Source: Pseudoalteromonas nigrifaciens | Lineage (GTDB): Bacteria > Pseudomonadota > Gammaproteobacteria > Enterobacterales > Alteromonadaceae | Assembly: GCF_002221505.1 (NCBI RefSeq) | Contig: NZ_CP011036.1 | Span: forward strand, 1,860,001 to 1,924,000 | DNA length: 64,000 bases | Direction of reading: 5' to 3' | Part shown: one piece after another, positions 57,591-64,000 of the stretch | Layout of the letters: every line of letters starts with the position of its first letter | Position numbering within the stretch: position 1 is the first letter of the stretch | Translations under genes and position numbers: made by a program | The notes under the pieces: generated by a model | Told to the model about the DNA's origin: nothing | The model's database searches: none | What the model saw: the letters and a program-made list of their open reading frames with translations, nothing else

Positions 57591-58076
57591 CGATTTTTAC
57601 CCGATCCAAATAAAATTAGGCATCACAAATCACTTAAAATATTTGGCCGTTTGTTACAAGACGCAAACCTTTGGCATTTAAATAGACGCTCTGCGCGTGG
57701 TGCATTTGCTGTCGGGTTATTTTTTGCGTTCATCCCTGTTCCTTTTCAAATGGTCCTAGCTGCAGCAACCGCTATAGTGTTTAGGGTAAACCTGCCCATT
57801 TCAGTGGCCTTAGTGTGGATAACTAACCCCGTTACCATGCCACCTATTTTTTACTGCTCTTATCTTATTGGCACCCTAGTACTAAACCAGCCAGAACAAC
57901 ATTTTTCCTTTGAAGCAAGCTGGCCTTGGTTTATCGAAAGCTTAACGACTATTGGTCCAGCATTTTTAGTTGGCTCCTTGGTGTCGGCATCAGTTGCCGC
58001 GATGATCGGCTATTTTGGAATAGATATTGTTTGGCGGCGTTCAGTTAGAAAAGCATGGTTAATACGTAACAAGTAG
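57570..58076 (+). CDS. DUF2062 family membrane protein
   Basis: A 168-aa inner-membrane protein with two or three membrane segments. The ARGAFAVGLFFAFIPVPFQM and WITNPVTMPPIFY blocks are the DUF2062 hallmark. Function unknown. It is divergent from comEC with overlapping 5' ends, and ATG 57570 has only weak Shine-Dalgarno support. Confidence 0.85.
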   Translation: MAKKTIQRFLPDPNKIRHHKSLKIFGRLLQDANLWHLNRRSARGAFAVGLFFAFIPVPFQMVLAAATAIVFRVNLPISVALVWITNPVTMPPIFYCSYLIGTLVLNQPEQHFSFEASWPWFIESLTTIGPAFLVGSLVSASVAAMIGYFGIDIVWRRSVRKAWLIRNK

Positions 58077-58100
58077 CCAATAGTTATAATGACTATAGAC

Positions 58101-58137
58101 AAAAAAAGCCCAACTTAACAAGTTTGGGCTTTTTTTA
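58101..58137. terminator. Bidirectional intrinsic terminator between DUF2062 and DUF3466 genes
   Basis: AAAAAAAGCCCAACTT, loop AACA, AAGTTTGGGCTTTTTTT; one unpaired base in the stem. Confidence 0.85.
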
Positions 58138-58170
58138 GTTTTTCGGCTTAAATTTTCGATTTAAATTCTA

Positions 58171-59913
58171 TTAAAATCTAAATACTCGTCTAAACGCAAT
58201 CAGTGGTAATAATAATAATCCATACCAAGAGAAGCTTGCAGAGCGACGCTCATACACTTCGGCATCAGGTGGTGCGCAATCCTCTATCGTGCCATTAGGT
58301 ATTGGCGAAAGCTTTACTGCTACAGCAACACTTTCATATTCAGTTTTACCGTTAACATCGGTTACAACTTCACCTAATGAGTTACGCTTTTCAACAGTTT
58401 TAGTGGCCACACCAAATATTTCATTGTTTTCGTTAATCACTTTAGCTTCACTCATGCTATAGCCATAACTACTTGTACCGTCCATGTCGTAACACGGCAA
58501 TAAGTCATTTAAATTAGTGATTTTATCATCACCTATTTTATAAATGAACGCAGCTGATCTACGTGAACTATCAGAAACACCAACCTCACCTTCGCCAACA
58601 ATATAACCTTGATTGTTTATACTGTTACCGTATGAGCTTGAGCTCGTAAAATAGCTATCTGGATAAACGGTAGTACCTGTTGCTATATCATGATAGAAAA
58701 ACTTATTACGTAAGGTACCCTCAAGACGTTTTGTTGCATAACCAGTAATAATATTATTATCGTTGATCGCTAAAGACATTCCACCTTGCCAGTCATCCCG
58801 CTGTTCAATAAAATCAATTACTTCGCCATCTTTAAAATAAGCTGGCATGGTTAAAATAGTACTTTCACGGTCAAAATAACGCGTGTTTGATACACCAACA
58901 GCAACCCCTTTGCTGTTAACTGCTAATGCATTACTGATCAACGTGGTATTTTCAGTTTCATCATCATCAGGCGCTAAAGCTAAACCTAGTACCTCAGTAA
59001 AGGTGATATTAAATGCGTTATCGAGCGTCCATTTAGTTGCTTGCTTATTAAATAGTCCGCGGGTTGTTTGGTTGTTAATAACTTCAATACAGGCTAAAAA
59101 TGGCTCATCTTTTTCATCGCAGTTATCTGTAATATTAGTTTGACGCGATTGCGGTATACCAAGTGACATATTGCCAACAACAATATAACCATCTGCGGTT
59201 TTTACAATATCAGAGGCTTGGCTAGTGCCACCATATTCACTAAATTGGGGCTCCAGAGGAACTTCCACACCGCTTTCAGATATAATAATACCGCGCTCTA
59301 TAAAGTCGCGGGTAAACCAAGACTCAGCCTCATTTTCATTTTCTGGTGTGAAATCCTTTTTATTGTAAGGAGCACTGCCCCAGCCAACTGTAGTGCCATC
59401 TTCTGCAACAGCATTATAAAAGTTAGTTACAGAGCGGGTAACACCAGGGTAATCTGGTGAGCTTATATCAAACAAAGTTTGCTCAACAGCAGCGCCGCTA
59501 TCATATTTTATTGCTGTTAGTGAGCTTAACTTTTGAAACTGATAACTAGACGACATATTTGCTAAAAAACGAACCATGAAACTATGCGCATCTGCATTAG
59601 TTGCTACAGCATTGTTTTTTTCTATGTCCTCTAACGTAAAAGTAATCTCTTTATTACTACGCTCAAATATATTAACTTCACTAGTGTAAGCGCTTTTTAT
59701 TGAGCTCTCTGTAAAATCAATATGCTCAATATCTACAGGTAAATTATATAAGCCATTAGCTATGCCTATAACATGACCACTTTCACTTACATCGGTAACG
59801 TAGCTGAGTTTTGCGCCTTCAAGTGCACCTAATTCCGTTAATTGATAAGTCGCACTTAATGCTGAAGTACTCATTGTTGCTAAAATACTGGCAGCGAGTA
59901 ATTTATATTTCAT
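58171..59913 (-). CDS. DUF3466 family exported protein with C-terminal sorting-like tail
   Basis: A 580-aa secreted protein. Sec signal peptide 1-20 ends at LSA; the body carries repeated beta-rich segments of the form S(x)nGxVVG (VIGIANG, TVGWGS, YIVVGNM, IVGEGEVG), as in DUF3466 propeller-like repeats. The C-terminus is a hydrophobic helix followed by RRVFRF. Preceded by SASFSW, this tail resembles a GlyGly-CTERM-type sorting signal cleaved by rhombosortase. The role is unknown. Last gene after rlmL-grx-uup, 11 bases from uup. Confidence 0.8.
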   Translation of the reverse strand: MKYKLLAASILATMSTSALSATYQLTELGALEGAKLSYVTDVSESGHVIGIANGLYNLPVDIEHIDFTESSIKSAYTSEVNIFERSNKEITFTLEDIEKNNAVATNADAHSFMVRFLANMSSSYQFQKLSSLTAIKYDSGAAVEQTLFDISSPDYPGVTRSVTNFYNAVAEDGTTVGWGSAPYNKKDFTPENENEAESWFTRDFIERGIIISESGVEVPLEPQFSEYGGTSQASDIVKTADGYIVVGNMSLGIPQSRQTNITDNCDEKDEPFLACIEVINNQTTRGLFNKQATKWTLDNAFNITFTEVLGLALAPDDDETENTTLISNALAVNSKGVAVGVSNTRYFDRESTILTMPAYFKDGEVIDFIEQRDDWQGGMSLAINDNNIITGYATKRLEGTLRNKFFYHDIATGTTVYPDSYFTSSSSYGNSINNQGYIVGEGEVGVSDSSRRSAAFIYKIGDDKITNLNDLLPCYDMDGTSSYGYSMSEAKVINENNEIFGVATKTVEKRNSLGEVVTDVNGKTEYESVAVAVKLSPIPNGTIEDCAPPDAEVYERRSASFSWYGLLLLPLIAFRRVFRF

Positions 59914-59924
59914 TTTAGTCCTTA

Positions 59925-61841
59925 CTACTGATTTTTTAATTCTTCAAGTTCTTCCCAGCGCGAAAACGCGGCCTCAAGGTCTGACTCAAGTTTTGCCAAA
60001 TAGTTCAATGCCTTAGCCGTTATATCACTGTCTTGCTTAAAAAAATCAACATCACTAACTATGGCTTGTTGAATTTCAACATCGGCTTCGAGTTGTTCCA
60101 TTTTATTAGGCAGTTGCTCTAATTCAAGTTTTAATTTGTAAGAGAGTTTATTACCTTTAGCCTCTGCTTTAACTACTGGCGCAGCAGGTGCTTTTTCAAC
60201 TTTTTTAGTTGCTTGCTGTGGTTGATTTTTTTGTTGCTCTGCTAAGTAATTAACATAGGCTTCGTAATCACTGTAGCCGCCAACAATATCAGTAATCTTG
60301 CCATTACCTTCAAATGCCCAAACACTAGAGCAGGTATTATCAATAAACTCACGGTCATGGCTTACTATTAATACTGTGCCTTGATACTGGTTAATAATAT
60401 CTTCCAAAAGCTCTAATGTTTCTATATCCAAATCATTAGTTGGCTCATCGAGTACCAATATGTTTGACGGTTTTAAAAACAGTTTAGCCAATAACAAGCG
60501 GTTTTTTTCACCACCCGAAAGCGCTTTAACTGGTGTACGGGCACGTGCTGGCGGGAACAAAAAGTCTTGTAAGTAACCTAATACATGGCGCGAGCGACCA
60601 CCCATCATTACTTCTTGCTTACCTTCAGCAACGTTGTCTTGTACTGTTGCTTCTTCATCTAATTTTTCACGGTATTGGTCAAAGTAAGCAAATTCTAAAT
60701 TAACACCTTGCTTAGTTTCACCGCTATCTGGGGCTAGGCTACCAAACATTAATTTTAATAACGTTGTTTTACCAATGCCATTAGGACCAACTAAACCAAT
60801 ACGATCGCCGCGCATAACCAAGGTTGAAAAATCATCTGCAATCACTTTATCTTTAAATGCATGACAAAGATGCTTAGCTTCAAATACTAATTTACCCGAA
60901 CGATCTGCGGTTTCAATATTAAAGTCTGTTTTACCTACTTGGTCAACACGTTGTTTACGCTCGTTACGTAGTTGCTTAAGTTCACGTACGCGCCCTTCAT
61001 TACGGGTTCTTCGTGCTTTAACACCTTGGCGTATCCACGTTTCTTCTTCGGCTAAACGCTTATCAAATAAAGCATTTTGGCTTTCTTCAACTTTTAAGTC
61101 GTGGGCTTTTTGCTCTAAATAAGTAGCATAGTCGCCAGGGTATGATATTAATTTACCACGGTCTAAATCTAAAATACGCGTTGCAACAGCACGAATAAAG
61201 GCACGGTCATGCGATATAAATACAATGCCGCCTTTAAATTCTTTTAAAAATTGCTCAAGCCACATAACACTTGCCATATCTAAGTGGTTAGTAGGCTCAT
61301 CGAGTAATAATAAGTCTGGCTCACTAACCAGTGCACGAGCAAGTGCAACTTTACGTAACCAACCACCTGAAAGTGACTCAAGCTTAGCATCAGGTGTTAA
61401 CTCTAATTGGGTTAAAACAACTTGAATGCGACTGTCAAAACGCCAGCCATCAACCGCTTCTAATTGGTTTGATAAACGCTCAAGTTTATTTAATAACTTA
61501 TCGGTACATACGGTCTGTAGCTCTGTACTCACATGATGAAAATCAATCAGTAAGTTGGCAATTTCAGGCATACCTTGAGCAACATAATCAAATACAGTGC
61601 CGCTTGCGCCTTTTGGTGGATCTTGTTCTAAACGAGAAATTCTTATACCGCCAAGCTGGTTTATTTCGCCATCATCTAATAAAACCTCACCATCGAGTAC
61701 TTTTAATAACGTTGACTTACCAGCACCATTTCGACCTACAACACACACACGCTCGCCACTTTCAATCACTGCATCTGCTTTATTAAGCAATGCATGAGTA
61801 CCAAAGGCCAGTTGTGCTTTTAAAATTCTAATTAAATCCAT
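59925..61841 (-). CDS. uup: ABC-F family ATPase Uup
   Basis: Soluble duplicated ATPase, 638 aa, associated with ribosome function and transposon precise excision in E. coli. The first cassette has GRNGAGKST and LSGGWLRKVALARAL, the second GPNGIGKTT and LSGGEKNRLLLAKL; both have LLLDEPTNHLD-type Walker B (LVLDEPTNDLD in the second). A C-terminal coiled coil (about 555-635) matches the Uup DNA-binding tail. Confidence 0.93.
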   Translation of the reverse strand: MDLIRILKAQLAFGTHALLNKADAVIESGERVCVVGRNGAGKSTLLKVLDGEVLLDDGEINQLGGIRISRLEQDPPKGASGTVFDYVAQGMPEIANLLIDFHHVSTELQTVCTDKLLNKLERLSNQLEAVDGWRFDSRIQVVLTQLELTPDAKLESLSGGWLRKVALARALVSEPDLLLLDEPTNHLDMASVMWLEQFLKEFKGGIVFISHDRAFIRAVATRILDLDRGKLISYPGDYATYLEQKAHDLKVEESQNALFDKRLAEEETWIRQGVKARRTRNEGRVRELKQLRNERKQRVDQVGKTDFNIETADRSGKLVFEAKHLCHAFKDKVIADDFSTLVMRGDRIGLVGPNGIGKTTLLKLMFGSLAPDSGETKQGVNLEFAYFDQYREKLDEEATVQDNVAEGKQEVMMGGRSRHVLGYLQDFLFPPARARTPVKALSGGEKNRLLLAKLFLKPSNILVLDEPTNDLDIETLELLEDIINQYQGTVLIVSHDREFIDNTCSSVWAFEGNGKITDIVGGYSDYEAYVNYLAEQQKNQPQQATKKVEKAPAAPVVKAEAKGNKLSYKLKLELEQLPNKMEQLEADVEIQQAIVSDVDFFKQDSDITAKALNYLAKLESDLEAAFSRWEELEELKNQ

Positions 61842-61856
61842 AATTCTTCTTTGCTC

Positions 61857-62096
61857 TTATTCTGCTTGCGCTAAAAATTCACGCACGTCTAGTGCAGTAA
61901 AAGGCCAAAATAATTGTTGGCCTTGCTCACTTTTAAATACCGGAATACTAACCTGATAATCAGCAATAAGCTGATCATCAGTCATAATATCTACTAGCAA
62001 TAATTCATTGTGGCTATTAACTAATCCCTTAATTAATTGCTCAGCTTGTTCACACAAATGACAACCATCTGTGTGATATAAAATCCACTTAGCCAT
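61857..62096 (-). CDS. Glutaredoxin-like protein (DUF836)
   Basis: A 79-aa thioredoxin-fold protein. The CxxC active site is CHLC near residue 12-15, followed by a cis-Pro-like VSIPVF. It resembles the small PF05768 glutaredoxin-like group. It overlaps rlmL by 8 bases and precedes uup by 15. Its electron donor and target are unknown. Confidence 0.85.
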   Translation of the reverse strand: MAKWILYHTDGCHLCEQAEQLIKGLVNSHNELLLVDIMTDDQLIADYQVSIPVFKSEQGQQLFWPFTALDVREFLAQAE

Positions 62097-64000
62097 GGGT
62101 AATTAACCAGCTATTATGAATTTTTTTATTACGCTTAAAATCAGGCGATAAGGTTTTGTCAGAAATATTAACCGCTTTTAAGCCCAAGCCAATTAAACCC
62201 ACTTCATCCATAACAAAGCCACGTTTATTATTAGAAAAAATAAGCGTACCCGACGGGCTTAATATTTTTTTAACCCAAGTTAATAACTTAATATGATCGC
62301 TCTGCACATCAAATGCATCTTTCATACGCTTAGAGTTTGAAAACGTCGGGGGATCTAAAAAGATTAAATCGTACTGCGCCGTCGCATGCTCTAGCCACTT
62401 TAAGCAATCTGCTTGCTCAAAACGGTAGCGAGTATTACTAATATTATTTAAATCAAAGTTGTCTTGGCCCCATTTTAAATAGGTTTTTGACAAGTCAACC
62501 GTGGTAATTGCTTTAGCGCCACCAAGTGCTGCATGTACTGACGCAGTACCTGTGTAGGCAAATAAGTTTAAAAAGCGCTTATCTTTGGCGTTTTCTTGAA
62601 TATAACGACGCATTAAACGGTGATCTAAAAACAAGCCAGTGTCTAAGTAATCAAATAAATTCACTTTAAACTTAGCGCCAAACTCTTCAACCACCATAGT
62701 GCGGTTTTGTTTAGCCATTGGCGTGTATTGCTCTTCGCCTTTTTGCTTTTTACGTACTTTTACAGCAATATTCTCTGGTGCTATTTTGAGTTGTTCAGCG
62801 GTTAAGCTGATCACATCTTGTAAGCGTTTTTCAGACGTTTTTTCATCAATTTCTTTCGGGGCTGCGTATTCAAAAATAACCGCTGAGTCACCGTAAATAT
62901 CTACAGCAACGTTGTACTCAGGAATATCAGCTTCGTATACACGGTATGCTGTAATTTCGTTTTGCTTAAGCCAGTTTTTTAAACCCTGCTTGTTCTTTTT
63001 CAATCGATTAGCAAAAGACATTGAACCTTCAAAATTCAGCGCTTTTTTATCATCGGTTGTCAGGCTTACTTGTTTGTCATCAAGTTGATACAAGTTAAGT
63101 TCAACATCTAACGGGCCATTTTTAAATTTATAACGTTTCAGCCTAACCAACTTTAACAGCTTAAATAAGCTCTCATCCATACCCAGTAAAGCAAGCTTCC
63201 AATGATTGAAGTGCTTTTTAAAGCCCACACCTAAATTACGATGTAAATCTACAAGCTCAGCCATAGAACCAATACGCTCACCATAAGGTAAGTTAGATAT
63301 AACTACGCCAGGTAATTTAGCCACTGCGGTTAGTTTAGTTGCATCACTTTGTTTAAACTTAATAATATCGTCTAGCTCAGCACGTTTTGCGTTATCAATT
63401 GCCTTACCTAATACTTGAGCGTCGTAATCGTGGCCAATGAGCCATAATTTAGGGTCTATAATATTGCCCAGCAATTCTTCTTTTAGCTCTTTAAATTTCG
63501 CAGCTCTAAAACTTGGTAAGCGCTCAAATGCAAAGCCTTCGCGAAATAAGCCGGGAGCTTCGTTGCGCGCCATACCGGCAGCTTCAATTAAAATAGTACC
63601 TGCACCACAACATGGGTCAAACAAAGGCTGATTTACATTTTCAAGCCAGCCGCTGCGTTTGATTAATGCCGCTGCTAAATGCTCTTTTATAGGTGCTTTA
63701 CCTTGGCCCTGTCGGTAACCACGCTCAGATAAACGCGGGCCAGAGTAATCTATATACATAGATACGCCATAACGATTTAAACGCGCAACCACACGCACAT
63801 TAGCGTCTTGTTTATCAACATTAGGGCGCTGCTCGAATAAGTCGTTAAAGTAATCAACTATGGCATCTTTTATAACTAAACCAGAAAACTGTGTATTTTT
63901 TAATGAGTCGTTGGTGCCATTAAAGTCGACAGCAAACGTTTGTGTAGGCCCAAACCATTCTTGCCATGGTTGTGAGCGAGCAAAGTTATACAGGCTATTT
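62089..64000 (-). CDS. rlmL: 23S rRNA bifunctional methyltransferase RlmKL (5' part missing)
   Basis: Methylates G2445 (N2) and G2069 (N7) of 23S rRNA. The frame stays open to the right edge, so the start is outside the window; I extend it beyond the internal GTG at 63798 because the upstream 67 codons, including PWQEWFGPTQTFAVDF, fit the N-terminal THUMP domain. Downstream come APIKEHLAAALIKRSGW, DPCCGAGT, SNLPYGER for the RlmL half, and FLDPPTFSNSKRM for the RlmK half. First known gene of rlmL-grx-uup-DUF3466. Confidence 0.95.
   Translation of the reverse strand, partial: NSLYNFARSQPWQEWFGPTQTFAVDFNGTNDSLKNTQFSGLVIKDAIVDYFNDLFEQRPNVDKQDANVRVVARLNRYGVSMYIDYSGPRLSERGYRQGQGKAPIKEHLAAALIKRSGWLENVNQPLFDPCCGAGTILIEAAGMARNEAPGLFREGFAFERLPSFRAAKFKELKEELLGNIIDPKLWLIGHDYDAQVLGKAIDNAKRAELDDIIKFKQSDATKLTAVAKLPGVVISNLPYGERIGSMAELVDLHRNLGVGFKKHFNHWKLALLGMDESLFKLLKLVRLKRYKFKNGPLDVELNLYQLDDKQVSLTTDDKKALNFEGSMSFANRLKKNKQGLKNWLKQNEITAYRVYEADIPEYNVAVDIYGDSAVIFEYAAPKEIDEKTSEKRLQDVISLTAEQLKIAPENIAVKVRKKQKGEEQYTPMAKQNRTMVVEEFGAKFKVNLFDYLDTGLFLDHRLMRRYIQENAKDKRFLNLFAYTGTASVHAALGGAKAITTVDLSKTYLKWGQDNFDLNNISNTRYRFEQADCLKWLEHATAQYDLIFLDPPTFSNSKRMKDAFDVQSDHIKLLTWVKKILSPSGTLIFSNNKRGFVMDEVGLIGLGLKAVNISDKTLSPDFKRNKKIHNSWLITHG

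Noticed and set aside
63798..63798. GTG 63798 as the start of rlmL
   Set aside because: The frame continues upstream to the window edge with residues that fit the THUMP domain, so the gene is simply cut by the window.
1..64000. tRNA or rRNA genes, CRISPR arrays, prophage, toxin-antitoxin pairs
   Set aside because: I looked for cloverleaf ends, regularly spaced repeats and typical small gene pairs and found none that I could support by eye.

Overview
The window is AT-rich chromosomal DNA of a marine gammaproteobacterium. The gene content, synteny and protein sequences look like Pseudoalteromonas or a close Alteromonadales relative. This taxonomic call is inferred from recalled homologues (gltA/sdh/suc, seqA-pgm, ybfF-ybfE-fldA-fur, csdA-csdE-tcdA, kdsB-Trm112-lpxK-msbA-comEC), not from a search. 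Genes are tightly packed and intrinsic terminators are unusually clear. I see no tRNA, rRNA, CRISPR array, prophage or full insertion sequence. Accessory DNA is limited to two copies of a short MITE-like repeat.

Layout. 1-3.7 kb: tail of an unidentified gene, then a three-gene ferric-iron ABC transporter with a Tat-type binding protein. 3.7-14 kb: a small P-loop kinase, asnS, etfBA with divergent ETF:ubiquinone oxidoreductase, a hotdog thioesterase, a small outer-membrane barrel protein, trmO and proS; the two repeat copies lie at about 6.0 and 11.3 kb. 14-23.3 kb: an orphan hybrid histidine kinase, a natAB-type ABC exporter overlapping a DUF3025 gene, a lipoprotein M28 peptidase, and a predicted manganese/heavy-metal exporter behind a Fur-type dyad. 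23.3-30.8 kb: the branched-chain 2-oxoacid dehydrogenase operon (bkd) behind a perfect 24-bp palindrome, astE, and seqA-pgm. 31-36.7 kb: ybfF, DUF2788, ybfE, fldA, fur, glnS and a DUF3083-like gene. 36.7-48.3 kb: the TCA cluster, sdhCDAB-sucAB and sucCD, divergent from gltA. 48.4-64 kb: csdA-csdE, tcdA, an RluA-type pseudouridine synthase, kdsB, a Trm112-like gene, lpxK, msbA, comEC, DUF2062, DUF3466, uup, a glutaredoxin-like gene and rlmL, which runs off the right edge.

How the parts connect. BkdAB makes branched acyl-CoAs, whose dehydrogenation feeds electrons through EtfAB and ETF-QO to ubiquinone. Palindromes related to one another stand before both bkd and etfBA and suggest one shared regulator, most likely LiuR. 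Fur, encoded here, probably acts on the transporter at 22.1 kb. The TCA cluster keeps the enterobacterial gene order, but a strong terminator and a new promoter candidate separate sucAB from sucCD, and SucB carries two near-identical lipoyl domains.

Most of the window is housekeeping. I did not find a clearly novel multi-gene system. The observations most worth checking are regulatory or structural: the foldback repeats, the bkd/etf palindromes, the Fur dyad plus start-adjacent hairpin, the split suc operon, and the duplicated lipoyl domain.
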